This document shows, one piece after another, positions 27,161 to 36,188 of a stretch of 64,000 nucleotides of DNA. A model generated the notes under the pieces. The model worked only from the letters and a program-made list of their open reading frames with translations, was not told where the DNA came from and made no database searches. Origin of the DNA: Xanthomonas sp. (GTDB lineage Bacteria; Pseudomonadota; Gammaproteobacteria; Xanthomonadales; Xanthomonadaceae). Position numbers and translations under genes: made by a program. Numbering within the stretch: the first letter of the stretch is position 1; the number at the start of each line of letters is the position of its first letter. The stretch lies in contig NZ_JAFIWC010000008.1 in the NCBI RefSeq assembly GCF_017163755.1, forward strand, positions 111,547-175,546, written 5' to 3'.

Positions 27161-27280
27161 CTGTATCTCTACTATTCCAGCAGGCGCTATCTCCTTCCGG
27201 CGCTGCGCGCCTTCATCGACTGCCTGCTCGAGCGCGATCTTGGCGATGACGTCGCGCCTAACCGAGGGTGCCCTATCTGA
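27161..27280 (+). pseudogene. 3' remnant of a LysR-type regulator gene
   Basis: The reading frame gives 39 residues ('LYLYYSSRRYLLPALRAFID...') ending TGA at 27278-27280. This is the characteristic C-terminal tail of LysR family regulators. No start or upstream portion exists here: the frame is cut at the putative transposon end at ~27160. The rest of the gene should lie beyond the element's left end, or is lost. Confidence 0.75.
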
Positions 27281-27468
27281 GGGGCGAACGCGGCCATCGG
27301 TACTGGATCCGCGTTGGGTCGGAAGCTGCCGTTTGCGCGCGACCCCGCGAATGCTTGGCGGCGTTGCTGGCGCGGACGGAAGCGCCCGGCGAGCCAGATA
27401 CGCCTTTCAGGATCCGCTGCGATCGCCGGCATCGGCCGGATCGACCGCCGGTTCCGCCGACGCGAGAA

Positions 27469-27807
27469 TCAGGACTCCGGGTCGTACATGATCTCGCGCA
27501 CTTCCTGGGCGCAACGGCAGGCCGAGGCCAGCTTTGCCGCCCACATGAGCGCTTCGTCGCGGGACCGCACCTCGAGGATCGAGAAGCCGCCGATGACCGC
27601 CTTGGTCTCCGGGTAGGGCCCGTCGGAGACCGAGCCGTCGATGGCGACGACGCTCGCCTGCTGGGTCAGCAGGCCACCACCGAAGATCCACGCGCCAGCC
27701 GCCTTGGCCTCGCGCACCACTGAGCGCGCCGCCTCGGCAATAGCGGGAAGATCCTCTTCGGGAAACACCATGGATCCATCATCGAACGAGATCAGGTATC
27801 GCGCCAT
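27469..27807 (-). CDS. YCII-related (DGPF-domain) protein
   Basis: 112 aa from ATG at 27807, with a strong GGAGG site upstream. It starts 'MARYLISFDDGSMVF' and contains 'SDGPYPETKAVIGGFSILEV', the DGPF-type core with a conserved Asp-Gly-Pro. YCII-related proteins are small ferredoxin-like folds, often beside ECF sigma factors; none is adjacent here. Function unknown. First intact backbone gene after the island. Confidence 0.85.
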   Translation of the reverse strand: MARYLISFDDGSMVFPEEDLPAIAEAARSVVREAKAAGAWIFGGGLLTQQASVVAIDGSVSDGPYPETKAVIGGFSILEVRSRDEALMWAAKLASACRCAQEVREIMYDPES

Positions 27808-28106
27808 CTCTGTTTCCTCCTGACTGACCATGCCCGCCACCGCCGATCGAACCGCCGATCTGGGCGGCGTGAGCGCCATAGGCACATGCGACATTCTCTG
27901 GAATGGTACTGCGCCCTTCGGGCACCGCAGCGTGGGTCGCCACGGCTTTCGCAACCCGGACAGCGTCGCGAGGAAGATATCCGTGGCTGAGCCTGGCCGG
28001 GCCGAGACCGTGGGCATCACTCGCAAGCGCGCACGCGCACGCCGTCCGGGCGGAGCATTCCCATGAAGAAGGCTCGCTTGGCACAGGATCACCTAGTCGA
28101 GGCCTT

Positions 28107-28754
28107 TCAACCAGTTGCCGGGGCGTTGATCGCCAGTTGCGCGGCGAAAGCGCGGCGATAGGCCGGGCGGGCCTCGCCTCGGGCGACATAGGCGGCCAGG
28201 TTCGGATATTCGTCCAGGATGCCCGACATCCTCAGCCGGAGCAGCACCGACACCATCAACAGGTCGCCCGCGCTGAACGCGCCATCGAGCCAGTCGGCGT
28301 CGCCCAGCCGGGCGGACAGTGGCTTCAGCCGGGCGCGGATGCGATCGGCGACCAGCGGCCTGCGCGCCTGGCTCCAGGGCTCGTCGCCCTCGATTATCCT
28401 GGCAGTGACGAGATCGAGGATCGGCGGCTCTACCGTATTGAGCGCGGCGAACATCCACGCGATGGCGCGCGCCCGGGCATTGGCGTCTTCGGGCAGCAGG
28501 CCCGCATGCCGCTGCGCGATATGGAACACGATCGCGCCCGTCTCGAACAGCGCAAGGTCGCCCTCCTCATAGGTGGGAATCTGGCCGAAAGGATGCAGGG
28601 CCAGATGCGCCGGCCGCTTCATTTCGGCGAAGGAGACCCGGCGGACGTCGTAGGGCTGGCCGGCTTCCTCGAGCGCCCAGCGCACACGCGTATCGCGCGC
28701 CAGCCCCTTGCCGCCATCGGGCGAGCGTTCAAAGGCGGTAATGGTGCAGGTCAT
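28107..28754 (-). CDS. Glutathione S-transferase-like protein
   Basis: 215 aa from ATG at 28754. It has an N-terminal thioredoxin-like GST domain ('VRWALEEAGQPYDVRRVSF', cis-Pro in 'FGQIPTYEEGD', 'LFETGAIVFHIAQRH') and a C-terminal helical domain ending 'LDEYPNLAAYVARGEARPAYRRA'. The N-terminus has an insertion (SPDGGKGL) before the first helix. Probably cytoplasmic detoxification; the substrate is unknown. Confidence 0.9.
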   Translation of the reverse strand: MTCTITAFERSPDGGKGLARDTRVRWALEEAGQPYDVRRVSFAEMKRPAHLALHPFGQIPTYEEGDLALFETGAIVFHIAQRHAGLLPEDANARARAIAWMFAALNTVEPPILDLVTARIIEGDEPWSQARRPLVADRIRARLKPLSARLGDADWLDGAFSAGDLLMVSVLLRLRMSGILDEYPNLAAYVARGEARPAYRRAFAAQLAINAPATG

Positions 28755-28913
28755 CGTGTCTGTCCCCTCGTTCGATCCACTGATGGGTGCCACAAGGTGG
28801 CGACGAACGAGGCGGCCGGACATCGACATGCGCTTTGAAACCCATCGCCGCAGCCCAGGGCGCCGCTGTCGCATGGCACAATCCCCGCCCGACCCTTCGG
28901 CCCAAGGACGCCA

Positions 28914-30035
28914 ATGAAATCGGTGCTTTCCGGTCTTCTGTCCGTTGCAAGCGTTTGCCTGCCCCTGGCTGCATCCGCAGCGGCGGCGCCCGCCCCGCAC
29001 GACCGCAAGGAGGCGGTCGAGATCGTGGCGAACATGCGACGGATCGTGGCCGACAACGGAGTCGAGCGCCTGGAGAAGGTCCGCATCGGGGGAATCGATC
29101 AGTGGATATCGATCCGCGGCAATGACCGCCGCAACCCCGTGCTGTTGATGCTGCACGGGGGGCCGGGATGGGTGTCGATGCCGACCAGCTGGTATTTCCA
29201 ACGCGGATGGGAGGAGTATTTCACCGTGGTGCAATGGGACCAGCGTGGCGCTGGGAAGACCTATTCCGCCAATGATCCGGCGCAGGTCGCCGCCACGATG
29301 ACGCGCGATCGCATGATCGCCGACGCCGTGGAGATGGTGGGCTGGCTGCGCAACGAGTTCGGGAAGGAGAAGATCTTCGTGCTTGGACACTCCTGGGGCA
29401 GCTACCTGGGACTCGAGCTGGCACGGCGGCGGCCGGAGTGGCTGCACGCGTACGTGGGTGTCGGACAGATATCGAACTCGCCCGAAAGCGAGCGCCGTGG
29501 CTGGGCATGGACCCTGCGGCAAGCGCAGCAGGATGGAAACGCGCAAGCGATCGAAGAGCTGCAATCGATCGCTCCCTACGCTCACGACAACGCCCCCATT
29601 GCGCTCGCCAGCCTGTTCAAGCAACGCAGATGGCTGAACCACTACGGCGGCATGGTCCATAACCGCAAGGGCGGCGATGCGGAAGCCGCGGCCATCGGAC
29701 TGGCGCCGGAGTACTCCGATGCCGAACTGGCCGGTGTGTGGAAAGGCAACGATTTCTCGATGGAACACCTTCTCGCCGAGGTGCTGACGCTGGACATGAC
29801 CGCGGTCCGCGAGTTCAGGACCCCCGTGTTCCTGTTCCTCGGGCGCCATGACCACAACGTATCCTCCGAAGTGGCGGCGGCATGGTTCGAATCGGTGAAG
29901 GCTCCGCGGAAACAGTTGGTCTGGTTCGAGCACTCCGCGCACGAGGTCATGAACGAGGAGCCGGGCAAGACCTTGGTCACGCTGGTGCAGGAGGTCCGTC
30001 CCATCGCCGAACGCCATGGCGATATCGCGCCTTGA
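28914..30035 (+). CDS. Secreted alpha/beta hydrolase, proline iminopeptidase-like
   Basis: 373 aa. Residues 1-24 are a Sec signal peptide ('VASVCLPLAASAAAA'). The oxyanion motif is H81-GGPG, and 'QWDQRGAGKT' is typical of S33 peptidases. The nucleophile is S160 in 'LGHSWGSYLG', with likely D313 ('GRHDHN') and H343 ('SAHEV') completing the triad. Family members release N-terminal proline or hydrolyse esters and amides; the exact substrate is unknown. Export to the periplasm is predicted. Confidence 0.88.
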   Translation: MKSVLSGLLSVASVCLPLAASAAAAPAPHDRKEAVEIVANMRRIVADNGVERLEKVRIGGIDQWISIRGNDRRNPVLLMLHGGPGWVSMPTSWYFQRGWEEYFTVVQWDQRGAGKTYSANDPAQVAATMTRDRMIADAVEMVGWLRNEFGKEKIFVLGHSWGSYLGLELARRRPEWLHAYVGVGQISNSPESERRGWAWTLRQAQQDGNAQAIEELQSIAPYAHDNAPIALASLFKQRRWLNHYGGMVHNRKGGDAEAAAIGLAPEYSDAELAGVWKGNDFSMEHLLAEVLTLDMTAVREFRTPVFLFLGRHDHNVSSEVAAAWFESVKAPRKQLVWFEHSAHEVMNEEPGKTLVTLVQEVRPIAERHGDIAP

Positions 30036-30237
30036 CGGCGCCGTCGCGGTTGGACCGGAGCGCATGCAGGCGCGCGCTCCACCAGGGGCCGATCTCGGCG
30101 CCTTGCCGTCCGCACGAAGTCTTAACCACGTCTCCCTATCCTGGCGGCGCGCTGGACGACGTCTGCCGCGCCCTACGACGATCCTTACGGCGCAGATCAC
30201 GCTGCCTGACGATCACGGACACTGCAAAGGAGATTCC

Positions 30238-30513
30238 ATGAAGAAGCTGCACGCCCTCATGTTCGCCGGATGCCTGCTGGGCATGGGCACGCCGGCATTC
30301 GCCGAGACCGTCAACCTGGCCAACAGCGCGGACGGCGCGAATCGCGACGCCGGCATCGCCGCGGTGAAGCAGAAGCTGCAGGACGCCTGCAAGGAACGCA
30401 AAGGCACGGCGAACCTGGACTCGTTCGAGGTGGTGTTCGAGAAGACCAGCCAGAACCCGGATGTCCCCAAGCCCTACTACGTGGACGCCAAGCTCAAGTG
30501 CGAGCTGCCATGA
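30238..30513 (+). CDS. Small secreted protein
   Basis: 91 aa starting ATG 30238 after AAGGAG. Residues 1-21 are a signal peptide ('LMFAGCLLGMGTPAFA|ET'). The mature part is ~70 aa with two cysteines (in 'LQDACKERKG' and 'LKCELP') that could form a disulfide. No family I can name. It is followed by a strong terminator. Confidence 0.75.
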   Translation: MKKLHALMFAGCLLGMGTPAFAETVNLANSADGANRDAGIAAVKQKLQDACKERKGTANLDSFEVVFEKTSQNPDVPKPYYVDAKLKCELP

Positions 30514-30562
30514 GTTGTCGCTGACCGGCGCCGCTTTGCGCCTGCACCGGTAGGACCCGGAA

Positions 30563-30593
30563 CGAGGCCCCGCTGACGCGGGGCCTCGCTTTT
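30563..30593 (+). terminator. Rho-independent terminator
   Basis: An 11-bp GC-rich stem, CGAGGCCCCGC with its reverse complement, around a TGAC loop, followed by CTTTT. It ends transcription of the small secreted-protein gene. Confidence 0.85.
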
Positions 30594-30747
30594 CCGGCCG
30601 GGCGGCGCGCGATCGGTGCGCGTCGCGGGTCCACGAAGCCGCGGCACGCAGCCGGACGTCCCCCTCCTTCACGCCCTGCCCGCTGCTGATATAGTCCGGC
30701 GAGATGATGGGCATGGTTGCCCGTCCACGAATCGCAGGGAGTTTGTC

Positions 30748-31899
30748 ATGGGTCTGGTACAGGCGGTGGCGGGTGCGGTCGGCGGCGTTCTGGCCGACCA
30801 GTGGAAGGACTTCTACACCGTGCCGGACGGCCTGCCGTCGACGGCGGCGCTGTTCGCGGCGGTTCCGCGCGGGACCAACGCCGGGCGTGGCTCCAACACC
30901 AGCGCCTCCTCCAACATCATCAGCAACGGGTCGAAGATCGTCGTGCCCGAAGGCTATGGGCTGCTGCTGGTCCAGGACGGCGCGATCACCGGGTTCGCCG
31001 CCGAGCCGGGCGGCTACGAATGGCGGTCGGACGACCCGAACTCGCAGTCGATCTTCGCCGGCGACGGCCTGGTCACGCCGCTCATCCGCCAGAGCTGGGA
31101 GCGTTTCAAGTTCGGCGGCCAGCCGGGCTCGCAACAGGCCGCGTTCTTCGTGTCGCTGAAGGAACTCCCCGACAACCGGTTCGGCACGCAGTCCGAGATC
31201 TACTGGGACGACGGCTTCCTGGGCACGCAGGTCGGCGCGGTGACGCGCGGCTCGTACACCTTGAAGATCGTCGATCCCATCCTGTTCGTGAAGAATTTCG
31301 TGCCGGCCCGCTACCTGCAGCCGGGGCAGGTGTTCGACTTCACCGACCTCGACAACGCCGCCGCCAACCAGCTGTTCAACGAGGTGGTGGGTTCGCTCGC
31401 GCCGGCCTTCAGCCTGTACACGAACGACCCGGGCAAGGGCAACCGCATCACCAAGCTGCAGCAGGATTCGCTCGGCTTCGCCAAGAGCCTGTCCGATGCG
31501 GTCGAGCAGGCCTACCAGTGGAACTCCGACCGCGGCCTGGCCATCGTCAAGACCGCCATCGTGTCGATCGAGTACGACGCGAACACGCGCGAACTGCTCA
31601 AGACCGTGCAGCGCGCCGATGCGCTGTCCGGCGCGCGCGGCAATTCCAACCTGCAGGCCAGCGTCGCCCAGGGCATCCAGTCGGCGGGCGAGAACGGCGG
31701 CGCCGCAGGCCTGGTCGGCCTGGGCATGGCGACGGGCATGGTCGGCGGCGTCGGTGGCCTGCAGCAGCCGGTCGCGCCTGCCGCGCCGGCCGCCGACGAC
31801 GCGGTCGCCAAGCTGAAGAAGGCCAAGGAGATGCTGGACCTGGGCCTGATCACCCAGGGCGACTACGACGCGGCCAAGGCCAAGGCGCTGGGCCTGTAA
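30748..31899 (+). CDS. SPFH-domain (YdjI/virion-core-like) protein with SHOCT tail
   Basis: 383 aa from ATG 30748 (purine-rich 'cagggag' upstream). The N-terminus 'GLVQAVAGAVGGVLADQWKDFY' and the following ~300 residues match bacterial SPFH/YdjI-type proteins ('VPEGYGLLLVQDGAITGF', 'GSYTLKIVDPILFVKNF'). Residues ~350-383 form a SHOCT motif ('KLKKAKEMLDLGLITQGDYD'), an oligomerisation tail. These scaffold proteins act at the membrane, in Bacillus with PspA and YdjG/H. First gene of a three-gene operon. Confidence 0.85.
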   Translation: MGLVQAVAGAVGGVLADQWKDFYTVPDGLPSTAALFAAVPRGTNAGRGSNTSASSNIISNGSKIVVPEGYGLLLVQDGAITGFAAEPGGYEWRSDDPNSQSIFAGDGLVTPLIRQSWERFKFGGQPGSQQAAFFVSLKELPDNRFGTQSEIYWDDGFLGTQVGAVTRGSYTLKIVDPILFVKNFVPARYLQPGQVFDFTDLDNAAANQLFNEVVGSLAPAFSLYTNDPGKGNRITKLQQDSLGFAKSLSDAVEQAYQWNSDRGLAIVKTAIVSIEYDANTRELLKTVQRADALSGARGNSNLQASVAQGIQSAGENGGAAGLVGLGMATGMVGGVGGLQQPVAPAAPAADDAVAKLKKAKEMLDLGLITQGDYDAAKAKALGL

Positions 31900-31916
31900 C
31901 CGCAGGCGCGCCGATC

Positions 31917-33242
31917 ATGTCCAGCCCCAACACCCCGCCGCCGTTGCCGCCGCGGCCGGCGGCGCCTGTGACCGGCCCCGGCTCGCCGCAGGACGTGCCG
32001 CCGCTGCCGGGCAGCCTGCCGCTCGATCCGGCGACCCTGCCCGATCCGATCCGCGACGAACTGCAGGCCCCCGACCCGCTCGCCATCGACACCGCCGCCG
32101 CCGAACTCCGCGACGGCCTCAACCGCTGCCCGAAGTGCGGCGCCACCGACATCCGGCCCAAGCTGGGCACCGACCTGCTGGTGTGCCAGTACTGCCGCAA
32201 CGAGTGGCACGGCGTGCGGGTCGAGGAGCAATTCGGATTCGGAGAAGGCGTCGGCGAACTGCGCGGCACGGTCATCGCCTCGGGCGCGCGCGACATCGAA
32301 GCGGACGCCGCCAGCCTGATGAGCTTCAAGTGCACCGGCTGCGGCGCCGAGGTCACCATCAACACCGAAAGCGCGATGACCGCGCGGTGCCACTGGTGCC
32401 GCCATGTGTTCGGCGTCAACGAGCAGGTGGCCAACGGCGCGGTGCCCGACGCGGTGCTGCCGTTCCACGTCAAGAAGGACGATGCGGTCGCGCGCATCCG
32501 CCAGTTCGTGGACAAGCGGCGCCTGTTCGCGCTGAAGGCCTTCAAGGAGCAGTTCACGCCCGAGAACGTCCTCGGCGTCTACCTGCCCTACATGATCGTC
32601 GACGGCAATGCGAGCGCCAGCGTGGCCGGCCACGGCGAGATCAAGACGCGCGAGTACACGCGCGGCACCGAGAAGAACAAGCAGACCTATTACGACGCCG
32701 ACGTCTACCGGGTGGAACGGCACGTGGACTTCACCGTGGACGACCTGCCGCTGGAATCGTCCTCCGATCGCGGCAACCTCGATACCCGGGTCAACACCAA
32801 CAACATCATCAACACGATCCTGCCGTTCGACACCAAGAACGCGGTGAAATGGAACGCATCGTACCTGGCGGGTTTCACCTCGGAAAAGCGCAACCGCGAC
32901 GTCGAGCACCTGCTGCCGCGGCTGGAGGACCAGCTGCTGTCGATCGCCCGCGCCCAGGTCGAAGGGTCCGTGCGCCGCTACGACCGCGGCGTGCGCTGGG
33001 AGCGCGAACGGCTCGACGTCCACGGCACGCGCTGGGTGTCGATGTACCTGCCGGTGTGGCTGTACTCGTACCACCAGCCCGGCCGCAACGGCGGCATGCT
33101 GCACTACATCGCGGTGAACGGGCGCACCGGCGAGACCATGGGCAGCGTGCCGGTGCAGCAGTGGAAGCTGCTGCTGGCCGCGCTCACCGCCGGCACCTTC
33201 ATCGAAGCCATCGCACTCTGGATCGTGGTAGCCACCTCATGA
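31917..33242 (+). CDS. Double zinc-ribbon membrane protein (YdjG-like)
   Basis: 441 aa from ATG 31917, 17 bases after the SPFH gene. A Pro-rich N-terminus is followed by two zinc ribbons: 'CPKCG...CQYC' near residues 74-96 and 'CTGCG...CHWC' near 141-163. A long beta-rich domain follows, and a C-terminal hydrophobic segment ('LLLAALTAGTFIEAIALWIVV') should span the membrane. Partner gene order suggests a membrane-stress complex with the SPFH protein; this is inference by analogy to Bacillus YdjGHI. Confidence 0.8.
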   Translation: MSSPNTPPPLPPRPAAPVTGPGSPQDVPPLPGSLPLDPATLPDPIRDELQAPDPLAIDTAAAELRDGLNRCPKCGATDIRPKLGTDLLVCQYCRNEWHGVRVEEQFGFGEGVGELRGTVIASGARDIEADAASLMSFKCTGCGAEVTINTESAMTARCHWCRHVFGVNEQVANGAVPDAVLPFHVKKDDAVARIRQFVDKRRLFALKAFKEQFTPENVLGVYLPYMIVDGNASASVAGHGEIKTREYTRGTEKNKQTYYDADVYRVERHVDFTVDDLPLESSSDRGNLDTRVNTNNIINTILPFDTKNAVKWNASYLAGFTSEKRNRDVEHLLPRLEDQLLSIARAQVEGSVRRYDRGVRWERERLDVHGTRWVSMYLPVWLYSYHQPGRNGGMLHYIAVNGRTGETMGSVPVQQWKLLLAALTAGTFIEAIALWIVVATS

Positions 33243-33490
33243 GCGACGACAGTGGACTCTGGTTGCTGCTGGCCGGCCCGGCCGGCGCAACCGCGCTGTA
33301 CTGGACCCTGTACCGGTACTACCGCAACACCGACAAGTCGCACGCCTTCGAGCGGGAAACGATAGTCGAGGCCAAGCCGGTGACCGGCTCGGACGCCAAG
33401 GTCGACACGGTGACCGGCACGCAGGAGCGGCGCATCCGCGGCGACAATGTGTCCGCGTATCGGGCGCGCGTGCAGCGGGACACGGGCTGA
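33239..33490 (+). CDS. Small single-span membrane protein of the SPFH operon
   Basis: 83 aa, ATG at 33239 overlapping the previous stop by 4 bases (ATGA). The N-terminal 'GLWLLLAGPAGATALYWTLY' is a transmembrane helix, followed by a charged cytoplasmic tail rich in Lys/Arg/Glu/Thr. Translational coupling indicates it belongs to the same complex. No family name is known to me. Confidence 0.7.
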   Translation: MSDDSGLWLLLAGPAGATALYWTLYRYYRNTDKSHAFERETIVEAKPVTGSDAKVDTVTGTQERRIRGDNVSAYRARVQRDTG

Positions 33491-33900
33491 AGCCCGGCCG
33501 GCGCCTGGCGGGCGACGCCCGCATGGATACGGAGCGGCGGGCGCGATGGTCCGGTCTGCCGATGCGCCACTGATAACCGCGGCGCTTGGCTACGGCAAAC
33601 CGACGCGCGTGCGGCCGATGCGTAGGCAGTGCGCCCGCACTTCGAATCCATGGGCGGACAGTCCCGCGTCAATCGCTGCCCGCGAAACATACCCCGCGAA
33701 GTCTGCGGACGAGTCGACGCGGCTCAGGCAGGCGAACGCGAGCGTCGGCATCCGGCTGGCCTACGTTGCCCACCGATATCGGGTGCCGACCCGCCGATTC
33801 ATATCCCGGTTCCCAACGCCCACCGCGATGCCTCGACTTGCTCGCCATTGGTAGATACCATCCGAGATCAATCAAATACCAATCCGAACTGGAGATTTCG
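33491..33900. other. Intergenic region before the GH84 gene
   Basis: About 410 bases with no convincing gene. The last ~60 bases become AT-richer ('gagatcaatcaaatacc') and end in a purine-rich site (GGAGATTTCG) before ATG 33901, so the GH84 promoter probably lies here. Confidence 0.45.
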
Positions 33901-35847
33901 ATGCGACTCACCCGATCCGCTCGCGTCGATAACGTGCTGGCCGCATTGGCGCTCGCGCTCGCGTGGCTCCCAGGCAGCGCGGCGGCCGCCACCGCGCCGG
34001 CCATCTTCCCTGCCCCGGCCTCGGCAACATTGATCGGACCGGATTTCGCGCTCGGCCGGTCGGTGGTGATCGTGCGGCCGAAAGGCACCGATGCGGCCGC
34101 CGAGAAGCGGGTACGCGAGGTCCTCGCCGCCGCCGGCGTGGAACGGATCCGGGTCGCGTCGACGCTGCCGGCGCAGCTGGACACCGTGCATGTCGTGCTC
34201 GGTGTCGCCGACGCGGCGCCGGTGCGCGAGGCGCTCGAACGGACCGGCGCGTCGGTGCCGGAGCGCAAGGAAGGCTATGCATTGGGCAGCGTCGCCAATG
34301 GCACCGGCGCGTTGATCGTCCTTGCCGGCCGGGACGGCGACGGGCTGTATCACGCGGCGCAGACCTTGCGCCAGATCGTCGCGCGCGGACGCGTGGCCTC
34401 CGTCGCCATCGCCGATTATCCGGCGATGCCGGTGCGCGGCACGATCGAGGGTTTCTACGGCAAGCCATGGACCATGGCCGAACGCGCGGACCATATCGCG
34501 TTCCTGGCGCGCTTCAAGGCCAACACCTATATCTACAGCCCGAAGGACGACGTGTTCGCGCGCGAACGGTGGCGCGAGCCCTATCCGTCCGACACGCTCC
34601 GCGCCCTGGGCAAGGTCGTGGAGGTGGCCAACCGCGAACACGTCAACTTCGTCTACGCGATCTCGCCCGGGCCGTCGGTCTGCTACAGCGATCCGGCCGA
34701 CCTGGACGCGATCCGGCGCAAGTTCGCCGCGCTGCGCGCGCGTGGCGTGCGCAGCTTCTACGTCGCGTTCGACGATATCGAATACACCAAGTGGAACTGC
34801 AAGGGCGACGAGGCGGCGTTCGGTCCCTCCGCGGAGAAGGCGGCCGCCACCGCCCAGGCCACGCTGCTCAATGCGGTGCAGGCGGATATCGCCGCGGCAG
34901 GCCACGGCTCGCTGATCATGGTGCCGACCGAGTACTTCAACGTGACCGAATCGCCGTACAAGGCGACGCTGCGCGAGAAGCTCGATCCGCGCGTGGTGAT
35001 TCAATGGACCGGCACCGACGTGGTGCCGGCCTCGATCTCGGTCCTGGATGCGCGCACCGCGACCAAGGCCTTCGGCCGCAGGACGCTGCTATGGGACAAC
35101 TACCCGGTCAACGACTTCGCCGAATCGACCGGGCGTCTGCTGATGGCGCCGTACGACCGCCGGCAGGCGGGTCTTTCCGCCGAGCTGAGCGGCATCGTCT
35201 CCAACCCGATGAACCAGGAGGTGGCGAGCCGGCCTGCGGTCGCCGGGCTGCTGGCGTTCGCGTGGAACGATGCGGGCTACGACGCGCAGCGAACCTGGCG
35301 CGCCGCCGCGCGCGATCTCGCCGGGGACGACCCGCGCGTGGCCGAGGCGCTGCTGACCTTCTTCGACACCCAGCACCTCGCCCCCACCTTCGGCCACCTT
35401 CCGTGGCAGCCGCAAGCGCCGCGGCTCAAGGCGCTGGTCGACGATGCGCGCGATGCGCTCGCCGATGGCGATCCGGCGACCATCGCTGCCGCGCTGGATG
35501 CGCTAGGCCGCGCCGCCGACGCACTTGCGGCGGCGCCGGACCGGATCCGTGCCGGCGTGGCCACCCAGCGCTTCGCGAGCGAAGCCGGTCCCTGGCTCGA
35601 CGCGGCGCAGCTGTGGGGACGTTCCCTGCGGCTGAGCGTGGACGGGCTTGCGGGCGCGCTGGAGGGCGACCCGGCCGCGTCGCGCGCCTTCGAAGAGGCC
35701 AGGCGGCTTGCCGACCAGGCGGCCGCGATCCAGTCCATTCCGGGCGCGACCCGCTTTGCGGGTCCGGTCAAGGTGGCCGACGGCGTGCTCGACACCTTCG
35801 TGATGGACGCCCCTCGCCTCATCTACCGTCCGCAGCCGCAGCAATAG
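33901..35847 (+). CDS. Secreted GH84 beta-N-acetylglucosaminidase
   Basis: 648 aa from ATG 33901, with a 30-residue signal peptide ('LAALALALAWLPGSAAAA'). An N-terminal GH20b-like domain (~35-170) precedes the GH84 catalytic barrel. 'RGTIEGFYGKPW' (179-190) is the family hallmark, and D291-D292 in 'VAFDDIEYT' are the catalytic pair for substrate-assisted cleavage. A helical C-terminal domain follows ~480. It should release terminal beta-GlcNAc from glycoproteins or glycans in the periplasm or outside. The long frame from 33586 is not needed. Confidence 0.92.
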   Translation: MRLTRSARVDNVLAALALALAWLPGSAAAATAPAIFPAPASATLIGPDFALGRSVVIVRPKGTDAAAEKRVREVLAAAGVERIRVASTLPAQLDTVHVVLGVADAAPVREALERTGASVPERKEGYALGSVANGTGALIVLAGRDGDGLYHAAQTLRQIVARGRVASVAIADYPAMPVRGTIEGFYGKPWTMAERADHIAFLARFKANTYIYSPKDDVFARERWREPYPSDTLRALGKVVEVANREHVNFVYAISPGPSVCYSDPADLDAIRRKFAALRARGVRSFYVAFDDIEYTKWNCKGDEAAFGPSAEKAAATAQATLLNAVQADIAAAGHGSLIMVPTEYFNVTESPYKATLREKLDPRVVIQWTGTDVVPASISVLDARTATKAFGRRTLLWDNYPVNDFAESTGRLLMAPYDRRQAGLSAELSGIVSNPMNQEVASRPAVAGLLAFAWNDAGYDAQRTWRAAARDLAGDDPRVAEALLTFFDTQHLAPTFGHLPWQPQAPRLKALVDDARDALADGDPATIAAALDALGRAADALAAAPDRIRAGVATQRFASEAGPWLDAAQLWGRSLRLSVDGLAGALEGDPAASRAFEEARRLADQAAAIQSIPGATRFAGPVKVADGVLDTFVMDAPRLIYRPQPQQ

Positions 35848-36188
35848 GCGCAGCTTCGGCCGAACTCGCGGCGATTCGGCTGAAGCCCCTCCTGCAGCGC
35901 CCGCGAATTGCTGCCGAACATTGTAGGAGGGGCTTCAGCCCCGACCGTGTCCGACGCCTGTGGCCTGTCCGGCCTTACGCGTCCGAATGAAGTCACCCTG
36001 CACAGGCAAGGACTGTGCGTCCGCCACTGCAATCCAGGTGTGCTGGTCCCGGACGGGTGACGCGGCGTCTGGCGTCGGCGCGAATCGGTGTCGGCACACA
36101 AGCCGAATCGGCCAGTTGGAAGACACCGATGTCTCTGTAACCAAGGTGATCGCGAACCAAGTGCCCACGCGCTCGCACCGAGCCAGGC
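35848..36188. other. Intergenic region with a large inverted repeat
   Basis: No gene is visible between the GH84 stop and the end of the minus-strand membrane-protein gene. It holds the 19-bp-arm inverted repeat listed separately and otherwise nothing I can assign. Confidence 0.5.
35878..35940. repeat. Xanthomonad-type intergenic inverted repeat
   Basis: Arms 'ggctgaagcccctcctgca' (35878-35896) and 'tgtaggaggggcttcagcc' (35922-35940) are complementary at all but one position, around a ~25-base loop. Repeats with 'gtaggagggg/cggcttcagcc' cores are common between Xanthomonadaceae genes. It may act as a terminator for GH84 and supports the taxonomic guess. Confidence 0.75.

Noticed and set aside
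30717..33242. Single 841-codon reading frame
   Set aside because: Its first ~400 codons are out of frame with the clear SPFH protein and have Arg/Gly/Pro-rich shadow composition; only the part from 31917 is a real gene.
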